Notes: generated by a model from the letters alone, not told the origin. A stretch of DNA of 64,000 nt from Cryobacterium melibiosiphilum (GCF_003602235.1 NZ_QZVS01000094.1:62001-126000); one strand, 5' to 3'. Positions 8,924 to 18,169 are shown, numbered from the stretch's first letter. Translations and numbers: made by a program.

Positions 8924-9553
8924 ATGGCCGACAACTTTCACAAGCCCACCCAGTTCTCCAGCGGCCGGTTCGAGGCGTTCAAGGGCGGCGAAGACCCGGC
9001 GCACATCAGCCGCATCGCCCACGAGACCGCCCAGGCCCTGCTTGCCCGCGTGCGCAGCGACCCCAATCCCGAGACCGTCGAACGACTCGTCGCCTATACC
9101 GACGAAAACGGCATCGACGCCGTCGCCGAACTCTGGAGCCGCGCCACCCCCCGCAGCCTGCCGGGCGCCCTCTGGCGCATTTACCTGATCAGGCTGCTGA
9201 TCCGCCAGGACCCCGAGACCACCTCGTACATGTATCAACGCGGCACGGATGTCGCGATCACCATCGATCCGCTCGTCGCCGGCGCCGCGGTCCCCACCGG
9301 CCCCGCCGAGATCATCGCCCTCGCCGACGAGATTCTGCGCGGCGTTTTCACCGGCGACTTCGCCGTCGCCCTCGACCGTGCCGCCGCGTACTGCCGGGTC
9401 ACGGCGAGCGGATGCACGAGCGTCGCCGATGATCTCGACCTCACCGAACCCACGCGTTCGTCTGAACTGACCACCCGCGCGCTGCGCTTCTCCACGACCG
9501 CGCAGGAGTTCACCGCCTGCGCCCGCCTCTGGCGCAGCGACTCCCTGGAGTAG
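8924..9553 (+). CDS. Conserved actinobacterial protein of unknown function
   Basis: 209 residues from ATG at 8924, with AGGAG at 8913-8917 fixing the start. It begins MADNFHKPTQFSSGRFEAF and is mostly alpha-helical by composition, with no signal peptide, membrane segment or nucleotide motif. A typical motif is ALWRIYLIRLLIRQDP in the middle. I recall similar proteins in Microbacteriaceae carrying a misleading 'RNA polymerase subunit beta' label; nothing here supports that function. Monocistronic between tRNA-Lys and sigK. The gap 9554-9850 downstream contains only small inverted repeats, such as GCCGTT/AACGGC near 9688-9703, and the sigK promoter region. Confidence 0.75.
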   Translation: MADNFHKPTQFSSGRFEAFKGGEDPAHISRIAHETAQALLARVRSDPNPETVERLVAYTDENGIDAVAELWSRATPRSLPGALWRIYLIRLLIRQDPETTSYMYQRGTDVAITIDPLVAGAAVPTGPAEIIALADEILRGVFTGDFAVALDRAAAYCRVTASGCTSVADDLDLTEPTRSSELTTRALRFSTTAQEFTACARLWRSDSLE

Positions 9554-9850
9554 CTCCACCCCCTGCACCGCGCGCACCGCGACACACGGATGCTGCACGA
9601 CTGCGCCGAGGGCGAACATCCGTCGTCTGCCCCAAACCTCGAATACACTGGTGACTGGTCGGGCCGCAGTAACCCCGGGCTCCAATATTCGCCGTTTCGA
9701 ACGGCCTCACGCCGAGAGGCGTTCTGCGGCTCGGCCTTTACTCTGCGCTCCCCGTGATGAATCCGGGGTGGTGAGACAAAACCTGCGACAGAACCAAACC
9801 GTTCTGCACTCGGTACCGAACCCTATGCATGGAACGGTGCAAGACCTGAC

Positions 9851-10447
9851 ATGCTTGAACTCATGACAGCTGAATCCAACTTCGACGTAGAGTCGACGGC
9901 TCCTCCCACCAAGGAAGAGCTGCTGGGCCGTGTGGCGCAGGGCGACCAGGCTGCTTTCGGAGATCTGTATGACCAGGTTGCTCCGCGAGTTCTTGGCCTG
10001 GTCAAACGGTTACTCGTTGACCACGCGCAGTCCGAAGAAGTGACCCAAGAGATTTTCCTGGAGATCTGGCAGACGGCGACGCGCTATGAGGCCGGGCGTG
10101 GCGGAGCATCCACTTGGATCATGACCATGGCACACCGGCGAGCGGTGGACCGCATCCGGTCTTCACAGGCCGGGCGTGACCGCGACACCAAAATTGGCAT
10201 CCGCGACCTCGCGGTTGCTTACGATCACGTAGCAGAAACCGTAGAAGTACGGATCGAACACGAAAGGGTGGAGAAGGCAATGTCCCGATTGACTCAGCTG
10301 CAACGCCAGGCCGTCAGCCTCGCGTATTACGGCGGCTACAGTCACAGCGAGGTTGCCGACATGCTCCACATTCCGCTCGGCACCGTGAAAACCCGACTGC
10401 GTGACGGTCTGATCCGCCTGCGCGACGAACTGGGCGTCACCTCATGA
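9851..10447 (+). CDS. sigK: ECF sigma factor SigK
   Basis: 198 residues. Sigma region 2 spans about residues 25-95 (GDQAAFGDLYDQVAPRVLGL, EEVTQEIFLEIWQTA, then WIMTMAHRRAVDRIRS). Region 4 spans about 140-195 (LTQLQRQAVSLAYYGGYSHS, IPLGTVKTRLRDGLIRLRDE). The sequence and the anti-sigma partner that overlaps it by four bases (ATGA) match the SigK/RskA pair of actinobacteria. A second ATG four codons in is an alternative start. The sigma factor would direct core polymerase to a stress or redox regulon after its partner is cleaved. No target promoter was recognised in the window. Confidence 0.88.
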   Translation: MLELMTAESNFDVESTAPPTKEELLGRVAQGDQAAFGDLYDQVAPRVLGLVKRLLVDHAQSEEVTQEIFLEIWQTATRYEAGRGGASTWIMTMAHRRAVDRIRSSQAGRDRDTKIGIRDLAVAYDHVAETVEVRIEHERVEKAMSRLTQLQRQAVSLAYYGGYSHSEVADMLHIPLGTVKTRLRDGLIRLRDELGVTS

Positions 10448-11457
10448 ACAAAGACACTTCCACCGGGCACCCCGAAGAACTCGGCGGCGCCTATGCCCTG
10501 AACGCCCTGTCGCAGGATGACATCGCGCTCTACGAGCAGTACCTTGACCAGTCTGAGCAAGCGAGAATTGAGGCAGAGGAATTGAGCGACACCGCAGTGG
10601 CCCTCGGCCTCGCCACGATTCCTGTGCAGCCGAGCGCCGCTCTCAAGGCCAGCCTCATGGACCTGATCAAGACCACCCCCCAGCTCGCGCCGCTGGGCGG
10701 GCCGGCCCAGGCCGCTCACCAGGCGCCGCAGCCGACGGATGCCCCGGCCCCCGTCACCCCGCTGACCCTGGTCCCCGCGAACCCCGCCACCCCGGATGCC
10801 CCGCGCTCTCGGCGCGAGGCCCGCACCGAATCCAGCACCACCGCGACTCCGACCGAGCCTGCGACACCGGGCCCGATCGAGGCGAGCGCCGGCGAACCCG
10901 ACGCCGGCTTGCTCGCAGAACGTCGTCCGGCATCCACAGGCACCGGCGCTCAGGCGGCCCCGCTGCGCTCCGGCGCCGAAGCCCGCGCCCAGGCACGCTG
11001 GTTCCAGCGGCCCGCCCGGCTGCTGGTGGCTGCATCCGCCGCGGTCGCCCTGTTCGTCGGCGGCACCGTGATCGGCGGCGCCCTGAACGACAACCAGTTC
11101 GTCGAGCAGCAGGCCGCGAGCCTCGCCCAGATCAACGCCGCGCCCGACTCGCAGCGGGCGTCGACGACGACCGGCGACGGCCAGGAAGCCACCCTGGTCT
11201 GGTCGAACACGCTCGGAATCTCCGCCGTGCTCGTCGATGAACTGCCGGCGCTGCCGAGCGACCAGGACTACCAGCTGTGGTACATCAACGGCGACGGCCC
11301 GCTCTCGGCCGGAACCTTCGACTCCACCGGCGAAGGAACCGTCTGGCGGGTGCTCGACGGCACCATGCACGCCGGCGACGCGGTCGGCGTGACCGTGGAG
11401 CCCAACGGCGGCTCGGATGCCCCCACCACCGACCCGATCGTGGCCTTCCAGAGCTAA
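10444..11457 (+). CDS. rskA: Anti-sigma-K factor RskA
   Basis: 337 residues, starting inside the sigK stop (ATGA). The cytoplasmic N-terminus GGAYALNALSQDDIALYEQY binds the sigma factor in this family; no zinc HxxxCxxC motif is present. A long Ala/Pro/Thr-rich linker (residues ~85-180) precedes one membrane segment (LLVAASAAVALFVGGTVIGG, ~195-215). The extracellular C-terminal RskA domain contains LPALPSDQDYQLWYINGDGP and AVGVTVEPNGGSD. The family is released by regulated intramembrane proteolysis. The linker is longer than in mycobacterial RskA. Confidence 0.88.
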   Translation: MNKDTSTGHPEELGGAYALNALSQDDIALYEQYLDQSEQARIEAEELSDTAVALGLATIPVQPSAALKASLMDLIKTTPQLAPLGGPAQAAHQAPQPTDAPAPVTPLTLVPANPATPDAPRSRREARTESSTTATPTEPATPGPIEASAGEPDAGLLAERRPASTGTGAQAAPLRSGAEARAQARWFQRPARLLVAASAAVALFVGGTVIGGALNDNQFVEQQAASLAQINAAPDSQRASTTTGDGQEATLVWSNTLGISAVLVDELPALPSDQDYQLWYINGDGPLSAGTFDSTGEGTVWRVLDGTMHAGDAVGVTVEPNGGSDAPTTDPIVAFQS

Positions 11458-11484
11458 GGCCCACGGCCCGGTCGAGTTTCGGAC

Positions 11485-11519
11485 AAAGCACCCTCGTTGC
11501 AGGAACGAGGGTGCTTTTT
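11485..11519 (+). terminator. Rho-independent terminator downstream of rskA (first hairpin of a pair)
   Basis: Arms AAAGCACCCTCGTT (11485-11498) and AACGAGGGTGCTTT (11504-11517) form a perfect 14-bp stem with a five-base loop and a T run. A related hairpin follows at 11576-11635. Confidence 0.85.
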
Positions 11520-11575
11520 CCGCACCTGAGCCCCGGGCTCCGGGCGGTCCGGGCGCGCCAGCCGAGGGCATCCGC

Positions 11576-11635
11576 TGAGTTGCGGAGAAAGCACCTTCGT
11601 GGGCGAAATAAGGGTGCTTTTTCCGCACCTCAGCA
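11576..11635. repeat. Second copy of the AAAGCACC hairpin element
   Basis: TGAGTTGCGGAGAAAGCACC pairs with GGTGCTTTTTCCGCACCTCA around a shorter loop, extending the stem of the 11485-11519 hairpin family beyond what a terminator needs. Both hairpins lie in the gap 11458-11686. Confidence 0.65.
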
Positions 11636-11686
11636 CCACACCACCCCGCGAGCGGCGAATGACCGTGACCCCGTAGGCTCGGGGTC

Positions 11687-12574
11687 ATGAGGCTCCCCTT
11701 CACCCTGCTGATCGATCCCGTTTCCGCCGACGACGCCCGCACGGACTTTCACAACACCTTCCACGAGATGGACTCCGCCGCTCCCGCCCTGCGCGTGGGC
11801 GAGCTCAGCACCCAGCGCGGAGACGGCGTCTTCGAAACCCTGAGCATGGTGAACGGCCACCCGCAGGAGGTGGAGGCCCACATCAGCCGCCTCGCCAACT
11901 CCGCCGCGATCTGCGACCTCCCGGTGCCGAACGCCGCGCAGTGGCGCTCAGCGATCCACTACGCCGTCTCCCGGGTGCCCCACACCGGGCAGGTCGCCCT
12001 CAAGTTCGTGCTCAGCCGCGGAGTCGAGCACGGCCCCGCCCCCACCGCCTGGCTGCACGCGACCGTCGCCCCCGACTTCGCGGCCGTGCGCGAGGCCGGC
12101 GTGAAGGTCGTCACCCTCGACCGCGGCTACCCGCGCGGAGTCGCCGAACGCGCGCCCTGGCTGCTGATGGGCGCCAAGACCCTCAGCTACGCCATCAACA
12201 TGGCCGCCCTGCGCGAGGCGCACCGCCGCGGCGCCGACGACACCATCTTCACCACCACCGACGGCTTCGTCATGGAAGGCCCCACCAGCAACGTCATCGT
12301 GCTCACCGGCGGCCGGTTCGTCACGCCGGCCCCGAGCGGCGCCATCCTGCACGGCACCACCCAGCAGGCCCTCTTCGAGCACCTCGAAGCCGAGGGCGAG
12401 CGAGTTGTCTACCGCGATGTGCCTCTCTCCGAGCTGCAGCGAGCGGATGCCGCCTGGCTCGTCTCGAGCGTGCGCCTGGCCGTTCCCGTCACAGCCCTCG
12501 ACAATGCCGCGATGCCCGTCGACCTCGCCCGCACGCGCGCCTTCAACGAGTACCTGCTCGCCCGCACCGAGTAG
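11687..12574 (+). CDS. pabC: Aminodeoxychorismate lyase-like class IV aminotransferase
   Basis: 295 residues. This PLP fold-type IV enzyme would release pyruvate from 4-amino-4-deoxychorismate to give p-aminobenzoate for folate. Family motifs are GDGVFETLSMVNGHP near residue 45, the PLP lysine in LLMGAKTLSYAINMAALREA near 165, MEGPTSNVIVL near 195 and a C-terminal LVSSVRLAVPV. The Lys-Thr-x-Ser-Tyr context favours ADC lyase over branched-chain aminotransferase or D-amino acid aminotransferase, which remain alternatives. Monocistronic. The 365-base gap downstream (12575-12939) holds repeat copies and the pst terminator. Confidence 0.8.
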   Translation: MRLPFTLLIDPVSADDARTDFHNTFHEMDSAAPALRVGELSTQRGDGVFETLSMVNGHPQEVEAHISRLANSAAICDLPVPNAAQWRSAIHYAVSRVPHTGQVALKFVLSRGVEHGPAPTAWLHATVAPDFAAVREAGVKVVTLDRGYPRGVAERAPWLLMGAKTLSYAINMAALREAHRRGADDTIFTTTDGFVMEGPTSNVIVLTGGRFVTPAPSGAILHGTTQQALFEHLEAEGERVVYRDVPLSELQRADAAWLVSSVRLAVPVTALDNAAMPVDLARTRAFNEYLLARTE

Positions 12575-12626
12575 CAGCCGACGGCCGCGCGGGGCCCCGG
12601 CCCGTTGCATCCGCTCGCTGGGGTCC

Positions 12627-12690
12627 CGCTGGTTGAGCCGCGACGAAGGAGCGGTCGAAACCTGGCGAGCCGACGTTCACACTGCGGGTG
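12627..12690. repeat. Left-half copy of the GGTTGAGC palindromic unit
   Basis: CGCTGGTTGAGC at 12627-12638, then a GC hairpin, GGTCGAAACC and GCGAGCCGACGTTC, match the first half of the units at 8387-8655. The right half is absent, so this is a solo or decayed copy. Confidence 0.65.
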
Positions 12691-12770
12691 CATCGTCCTG
12701 CTTTCACGGGCGCACAGTCGGCGGCGATGTCGCGTCTTTGCCTCACCGCCTCCGCCTCCCGGCGGACTGC

Positions 12771-12866
12771 GGCATAACTCCTGCTGCGCGGTGCCCACGT
12801 AGCTCAGAGCCCAGTGTTTTGCTCGGCTCTCTCCTGGAGTTGGCGTGACTTGCAGGAGTTATGCGC
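12771..12866. repeat. REP-like element 2, arms CGGCATAACTCCTGC
   Basis: Left arm CGGCATAACTCCTGC (12771-12785) and right arm GCAGGAGTTATGCG (12853-12866) repeat the arms of the element at 7670-7766, with almost the same total length (96 versus 97). The interior sequences differ, so only the ends are conserved. Confidence 0.7.
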
Positions 12867-12888
12867 CCGGGCACGCCCGCGACACACA

Positions 12889-12922
12889 AAAACGCCCCGA
12901 AACCAAACGGTTCCGGGGCGTC
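12889..12922 (-). terminator. Terminator of the pst operon
   Basis: On the minus strand a 13-bp stem (ACGCCCCGGAACC with GGTTTCGGGGCGT, one mismatch) is followed by five T. It lies 17 bases after the pstB stop. Confidence 0.9.
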
Positions 12923-12939
12923 AAACGTGCAGTGAATCT

Positions 12940-13719
12940 TTAGCCGAATCGACCCGACACGTAGTCCTCGGTGGCCTGCACCTTGGGGTTCGAGAACATC
13001 GTGGTGGTGTCGTCGTACTCGATGAGCTTGCCCGGCTTGCCGGTGCCCGCGATGTTGAAGAACGCGGTGCGGTCGCTCACGCGCGAGGCCTGCTGCATGT
13101 TGTGCGTCACGATCACGATCGTGAACTCCTGCTTCATCTCTTCGATGAGGTCCTCGATCGCGAGGGTGGAGATCGGGTCGAGGGCCGAGCAGGGCTCGTC
13201 CATCAGAATCACGTCGGGCTCGACCGCGATCGCACGGGCGATGCAGAGGCGCTGCTGCTGTCCGCCCGACAGCCCCGATCCGGGCCGGTCGAGGCGGTCC
13301 TTGACCTCGTTCCAGAGGTTGGCGCCCTGCAGCGCCTTCTCGGTCAACGCATCCGCGTCGCTCTTGGACATGCGGCGGTTGTTCAGGCGCACGCCGGCGA
13401 GCACGTTCTCCTGGATAGACATGGTCGGAAACGGGTTCGGGCGCTGGAACACCATCCCCACCTGGCGGCGCACGAGCACCGGGTCGACGCCCGGGCCGTA
13501 GAGGTTGTTGCCGTCGATGAGCACTTCACCCTCGACGCGGGCGCCGGGGATGACCTCGTGCATGCGGTTGAGCGTGCGGATGAAGGTGGACTTGCCACAG
13601 CCACTCGGGCCGATGAAGGCCGTCACCGTGCGGGGTTCGATGACGAGGGAGACCCCTTCGACGGCGAGAAAGTTGGTGTAGTACACGTTGAGGTCGTTGA
13701 CTTCGATGCGCTTGGACAT
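12940..13719 (-). CDS. pstB: Phosphate ABC transporter ATP-binding protein PstB
   Basis: 259 residues, ATG with AAAGGG upstream. The ATPase powers high-affinity phosphate import with PstA, PstC and PstS. Walker [20 protein letters not shown] near residue 35, Q-loop [11 protein letters not shown], signature [14 protein letters not shown], Walker [14 protein letters not shown] and H-loop VTHNMQQA are all present. The RTLNRMHE and QRPNPFPxSI-type stretches are specific to PstB. It is the last gene of pstS-pstC-pstA-pstB, 45 bases after pstA, and is followed by a terminator. Confidence 0.97.
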   Translation of the reverse strand: MSKRIEVNDLNVYYTNFLAVEGVSLVIEPRTVTAFIGPSGCGKSTFIRTLNRMHEVIPGARVEGEVLIDGNNLYGPGVDPVLVRRQVGMVFQRPNPFPTMSIQENVLAGVRLNNRRMSKSDADALTEKALQGANLWNEVKDRLDRPGSGLSGGQQQRLCIARAIAVEPDVILMDEPCSALDPISTLAIEDLIEEMKQEFTIVIVTHNMQQASRVSDRTAFFNIAGTGKPGKLIEYDDTTTMFSNPKVQATEDYVSGRFG

Positions 13720-13764
13720 TAAGTCCCTTTCGAGTTGATTCTAAAAGCAGGAAACAGAGAGGAC

Positions 13765-14853
13765 TTAGCGGCCAAACTTGGGAGAGAAGATGCGGGCGAT
13801 CAGGCGGGCGGCGAGGTTGAGCACCATCACGATGAGGATCAGCGTGAGCGCGCCGGCCCAGGCGCGGTCGACGTAGGCCTGCGAGTCAACACCCTGGCTC
13901 ACGTACTGGTTGTAGACGAAGACCGGCAGGGTCATCATCCGCTCACTGAAGAGGTCGTAGTTCATGCTCGCGGTGAAACCGGCGATGATCAGCAGCGGGG
14001 CGGTCTCACCGATCACGCGGGCAATCGACAGCATCACGCCGGTGACGATGCCGGCGACGGATGTCGGCAGCACGACCTTCATGATGGTCAGCCATTTCGG
14101 CACTCCGAGCGCGTAGGCGGCTTCGCGCAGTTCGTTCGGCACGAGCTTGAGCATCTCTTCGCTCGAGCGCACGACGACCGGGATCATCAGCACGGCCAGC
14201 GCGATCGAGCCGCCGAATCCGAAGCGGATGCCCGGGTCGTTGAACAAAAGCGCGAAGAGGGCGAAGGCGAACAGTCCGGCGACGATCGAGGGGATACCGG
14301 TCATCACGTCGACGAAGAACGTGATGGCCCGGGCGAGGCGGCCGGTGCCGTATTCCGTCAGGTAGATCGCGCTGAGCAGCCCGATCGGCACCGATATCAG
14401 GGTGGCCATGCCGGTCACCAGCAGGGTTCCGGTGATGGCGTGCAGAACGCCGCCGCCCTCGCCGACCACGTTACGCATCGACGAGTTGAAGAACGACGGA
14501 GTGAGGAAGGCCGGCAGGCCATTCGTGACCGTGGTGATGATGATCGAGCCGAGCGGAACGAGCGAAATGATGAACGCGGACGCGACGAGCGCGGTCATCA
14601 GGCGGTCCTTGGCCTGGCGTGCGCCTTCCACCATGCGGGACAGCAGGTAGATGGCAATCAGGTAGATCACGGTGCCGAAGACGATCGTGCCGATCACGTT
14701 GAAGCCGTCGGCGACCTCGGTGACCTGCAAAACCAGGAAAACGGCACCGGCAACAACCCAGCTGGCCAGCAGAATCCAGAGCGGCGACCGTTTGGGCAGC
14801 TTGCCCGCGGTGAGCGAGTTGGTGATCGGGCGAATGATCGTGTCGGTGCTCAT
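13765..14853 (-). CDS. pstA: Phosphate ABC transporter permease PstA
   Basis: 362 residues, ATG overlapping the last base of the pstC stop (TGATG). About six membrane segments follow a 25-residue cytoplasmic N-terminus. The permease loop reads EEMLKLVPNELREAAYALGV followed by PKWLTIMKVVLPTSVAGIVT (EAA motif that contacts PstB). An extended N-terminal region with extra membrane segments and an ALVASAFIISLVPLGSII segment is typical of actinobacterial PstA. It forms the channel with PstC in the plasma membrane. Confidence 0.96.
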   Translation of the reverse strand: MSTDTIIRPITNSLTAGKLPKRSPLWILLASWVVAGAVFLVLQVTEVADGFNVIGTIVFGTVIYLIAIYLLSRMVEGARQAKDRLMTALVASAFIISLVPLGSIIITTVTNGLPAFLTPSFFNSSMRNVVGEGGGVLHAITGTLLVTGMATLISVPIGLLSAIYLTEYGTGRLARAITFFVDVMTGIPSIVAGLFAFALFALLFNDPGIRFGFGGSIALAVLMIPVVVRSSEEMLKLVPNELREAAYALGVPKWLTIMKVVLPTSVAGIVTGVMLSIARVIGETAPLLIIAGFTASMNYDLFSERMMTLPVFVYNQYVSQGVDSQAYVDRAWAGALTLILIVMVLNLAARLIARIFSPKFGR

Positions 14854-15797
14854 CAGTTGGCTCCAGAAAAAGCCTTGCGGCTGTTGATGATGACGCGGGC
14901 GATCATGTTCACGACGAGGGTGACCAGGAACAGGATCAGGCCCGTGGCGAGCAGAATGTTGACTCCGACGCCGTGCGCTTCGGGGAAGTTGAGCGCGATG
15001 TTGGCGGCGATCGTGGTCGGGTTCTCCGCCGTGAGGAGCTGGAAGATGACCTCGGCGCTGGGCGAGAGCACCATGGCGACGGCCATGGTCTCGCCAAGCG
15101 CGCGGCCGAGGCCGAGCATCGACGCGCTGATGATGCCGGGGCGACCGAAGGGCAGCACGGCCATGGAGATCATCTCCCAGCGGGTGGCACCGAGTGCGAG
15201 GGCGGCCTCTTCGTGGAGCAGCGGCGTCTGCAGAAAGATTTCGCGGCAGATGGCGGTGATGATCGGCAGAATCATGACGGCGAGAACAACCGCGACGGTC
15301 AGGATCGTTCGGCCGGTGCCGGACACCGGGCCCTCGAAGAGCGGGAACCAGCCGAACCACTCGGTCAGCGTCACGTAGAAGGGGCGCACGAGCGGCGCCA
15401 GTACGGTGATGCCCCAGAGGCCGAAGACGACCGACGGCACGGCGGCCAGCAGGTCGATGAGGTAGCCCAGGCCCTGCGCGAGCTTGCGCGGCGCGAAGTG
15501 CGAGATGAAGAGGGCGATACCGATCGCGACGGGCACTGCCATCAGCAGGGCCAGAATGGCAGCCCAGACCGTGCCGAAGACGAGGGGCCCGACGTACTCC
15601 ATGAAGTTATTGGTTTCGCCCGAAAAAGCGTCGGCTTCGGCCACGAAGGCCGGCAGGCTTTCCACGAGCAGGAACAGCGCCACGGCCGCGAGCACGGCGA
15701 GGATCAGGCTGCCAGACACGACGGTGGCGGTCGAGAACACTCGGTCGCCCGGGCGTTGCCTGGCCTTTATGGTGGTGGCGGCAACTGTGGTCGTCAT
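14853..15797 (-). CDS. pstC: Phosphate ABC transporter permease PstC
   Basis: 314 residues with six membrane segments. It includes the permease EAA-type loop LLHEEAALALGATRWEMISM and the PstC-typical ICREIFLQTP and GRALGETMAVAMVL stretches. It partners PstA in the membrane and is preceded by pstS after a 167-base gap (15798-15964). That gap may hold an attenuating or processing signal between the abundant binding protein and the permease genes; no clear hairpin terminator was found there. Confidence 0.96.
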   Translation of the reverse strand: MTTTVAATTIKARQRPGDRVFSTATVVSGSLILAVLAAVALFLLVESLPAFVAEADAFSGETNNFMEYVGPLVFGTVWAAILALLMAVPVAIGIALFISHFAPRKLAQGLGYLIDLLAAVPSVVFGLWGITVLAPLVRPFYVTLTEWFGWFPLFEGPVSGTGRTILTVAVVLAVMILPIITAICREIFLQTPLLHEEAALALGATRWEMISMAVLPFGRPGIISASMLGLGRALGETMAVAMVLSPSAEVIFQLLTAENPTTIAANIALNFPEAHGVGVNILLATGLILFLVTLVVNMIARVIINSRKAFSGAN

Positions 15798-15964
15798 GCC
15801 GGGCGTCTCCTTGATATGCGTATGTCGTGCTGGTGATCTTCAGACTGGGCTCTGAGGTTCCAGACCCCAGTGTGCCCGAGCCGGGATCGCAATCCCTGCG
15901 ATCCCGGTCCGGGCGACTGTGCTGTGGTGTTGTGCGGTGGCGCGGTCGAGCTACTTAAGTATGA

Positions 15965-17053
15965 CTACTTGACGGTCGCGAGAATGGAGGCAACGTTCTC
16001 GGAAAGCTCGGCGGACAGCGGCGCGATGCCGGCGGACTCTTCGGCGACGGCCTGGCCAGCTTCGCTGGCCATGTAGGTGACGTACGCGTTGACCAGTTCG
16101 CCCTGCTCAGCGTCGGCGTACTCGTTGCAGACGATGGCATAGCTCACCAGAACGAGGGGGTACTCTTCCGGGTTGGTGGTCTGGCGGTTGAGGTCGAGTG
16201 CGAGGTCATCCGCTGCGCGACCCTCAACGAGGGGCGAGCCGGCCACAACCTCGGCCGCGGCCTCAGGGGTGTATGCGACGAACTCGTCGCCGACCTTGAG
16301 CGCGACGGTGGAGAGGTCGTTGACCTGCGAAGCGTCGGCGTAGCCGATGGTGCCCACGCCGTTGGTGACGGCGGAGACGACTCCGGAGGTGCCCTGGGCG
16401 CCTTCGCCACCGAACGGGAAGGTGTCGCTGGCTTCTTCGCCCCAGGTCGTGGAGGCCTGAGCGAGGTAGTCGGTGAAGTTCTCGGTGGTTCCCGAGTCGT
16501 CCGAGCGGTGTACGGCGGCGATGGCCAGGTCCGGCAGGGTCGCGTCGGGGTTCAGCGCGACAATCGCGGCGTCGTTCCAGTTGGTGATGGTGCCGTTGAA
16601 GATGCTCGCGAGGGTGTCAGCGTCGAGGTTGAGTTCGTCAACGCCCTCGACGTTGAAGATCACGGCGATGGGGGAGATGTAGACCGGCAGGTCGACAGCG
16701 AGGGTGTCGGGAGCGCAAGCGCCGAACTCGCCGGCGAGCTCTTCTTCGCTGAGGTAGGAGTCGGAGCCGGCGAAGCCGGAGCCGCCGGCGATGAAGGCCT
16801 CGCGACCGGCGCCCGAACCGCTCGGGTCGTAGTTGATCGTCACGTCGGGGTTGGCAATCTGGAACGCAGCAGCCCAGGCTTCCTGAGCGGCGCCCTGCGA
16901 CGATGCGCCGCCGGCGTTGAGTGTTCCGGTGAGGGTGCTCTCGGCGCCATCTCCGGTGGACGCGGTGTCACCCTCGTTTGCTGCGCAGGAGGACAGGGCG
17001 ATGACGGCGACGAAAGCAATGGCAGCGGGGCGGCCAAAACGCTTGAAGTTCAA
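15965..17053 (-). CDS. pstS: Phosphate-binding lipoprotein PstS
   Basis: 362 residues. The signal peptide ends in a lipobox (ALSSCAANEG, lipidated Cys ~24). Phosphate-binding motifs include GAGREAFIAGGSGFAGSDSY, VHRSDDSGTTENFTDYL and GAQGTSGVVSAV, in the PstS order. It captures phosphate outside the membrane and delivers it to PstCA. It is the first gene of the operon, preceded by a PHO box, so it should be induced in phosphate starvation. Confidence 0.97.
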   Translation of the reverse strand: MNFKRFGRPAAIAFVAVIALSSCAANEGDTASTGDGAESTLTGTLNAGGASSQGAAQEAWAAAFQIANPDVTINYDPSGSGAGREAFIAGGSGFAGSDSYLSEEELAGEFGACAPDTLAVDLPVYISPIAVIFNVEGVDELNLDADTLASIFNGTITNWNDAAIVALNPDATLPDLAIAAVHRSDDSGTTENFTDYLAQASTTWGEEASDTFPFGGEGAQGTSGVVSAVTNGVGTIGYADASQVNDLSTVALKVGDEFVAYTPEAAAEVVAGSPLVEGRAADDLALDLNRQTTNPEEYPLVLVSYAIVCNEYADAEQGELVNAYVTYMASEAGQAVAEESAGIAPLSAELSENVASILATVK

Positions 17054-17164
17054 GAGGATCCCTTTCAGGGGTTGTGTCGAATGCAGGACGCATCGAAACG
17101 GGGAATGCAGGCCGGTGCCGACCCGAAATAAAAACTATGCGCCGGGATTAACCAAAGAGCAGCC

Positions 17165-17186
17165 TGAAGGTGAACGGGAGATGAAC
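17165..17186 (-). promoter_or_regulatory. PHO box upstream of pstS
   Basis: On the minus strand GTTCATCTCCC and GTTCACCTTCA are consecutive 11-base direct repeats, the pattern bound by actinobacterial PhoP/RegX3-type regulators. A degenerate third unit (GTTATACGCC) precedes them. They lie 110-130 bases upstream of the pstS ATG, with an AT-rich candidate -10 (CATAGTTTTTATTTC) downstream. Confidence 0.8.
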
Positions 17187-17233
17187 GGCGTATAACGGCT
17201 GGCGCCGCGGCAACACTTGTTCTACCCCAGAGC

Positions 17234-18165
17234 TTAAAGTCGGGGGTCGTGCGTCTCGATCGCGACGATGCCCGCACTCGGGTTCTCGGCCGAGAGGTGC
17301 ACGACGCTGAATCCGCCGGTTTCCAGGCTCGCGGCATCCGTCAGGTAGGCACCGTGCGTCGACCCGGTGGCCAGGGCGATCTCCCGCATGATCTCGGGCA
17401 GCACCGGTCCGTGGCTGCAGAGCACGGCGGTCTTGCGTGAGCGGATGCGCTTGCCGATCACGGTTCGCACGTCGGCGGTGCCGTCTTCGAGGGCGTCCTG
17501 GCTGATCAGCTCGGTGCGCTTGATCTCGATGCCGGTGGCCGCGGCGAGCGGTGCCACGGTCGTGACGCAGCGCGTCGCGGTGCTCGAGATGATGCGCTGG
17601 GGGCGCCAGGCGGTGATCGTCTCGACGACGCTCGCCGCCTGCTTCACGCCGCGATGGGTCAGCGGGCGGCTACTGTCCGGGCCGTCCCAGCTGCGCGGAA
17701 CGGCCTTGCCGTGCCGCAGCGCGATGAGCGCGAAGGTGCGCGTCACGCCGGCGTCGACGAGGCGTTCGAAGGACTCGAGAATCTCCACGTCGGGCTTGTA
17801 GCTGAGATAGGTACGCGCCTTCTTGATGGTCACCCACTCGATGGCGGCCACCTCGCCGTTGGGCACGAAGGTCGAGCGCTGGATCGCTTCCGGGCTGACC
17901 TCCGCCGCCCAGTAGTGCACGATCTTGTCGCGGCCGTCGCTGAGCGGGTAGGTGCTGATGCCGAGCGGCACTCCGAGGGCGAGGTCGAGACCGGTCTCCT
18001 CCTGCACCTCGCGCACGGCGGTACGCGGCAGGGATTCGCCCGGGTCGACCTTGCCCTTGGGAATGGTGACATCGCCGTGTACGGTGCGGTGGATCAGCAG
18101 GATCAGGATGCGTCCTTCGACCAGGCGCCAGCACACGGCGCCAGCGGCGAAGACTGCCGGTTCAC

Positions 18166-18169
<4 letters not shown>
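17234..18169 (-). CDS. mutT1: NUDIX hydrolase fused to histidine phosphatase domain (MutT1-like)
   Basis: 311 residues, ATG overlapping the ppk stop by four bases. The N-terminal Nudix domain carries the box [20 protein letters not shown] near residue 40. The C-terminal half starts with the SixA-type [20 protein letters not shown] and has [15 protein letters not shown] and [12 protein letters not shown]. This fusion is the MutT1 architecture of actinobacteria, which hydrolyses 8-oxo-dGTP and diadenosine polyphosphates. Coupling to polyphosphate kinase suggests linked nucleotide/polyphosphate turnover. Confidence 0.85.

Noticed and set aside
8729-9553. Integration site of a genomic island at tRNA-Lys
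   Set aside because: No integrase, no repeat of the tRNA 3' end and no change in composition follow.
13765-15360. A fused PstC-PstA protein in one 531-codon frame
   Set aside because: The upstream part is out of frame with PstC; true PstA begins at the ATG at 14853 that overlaps the pstC stop.
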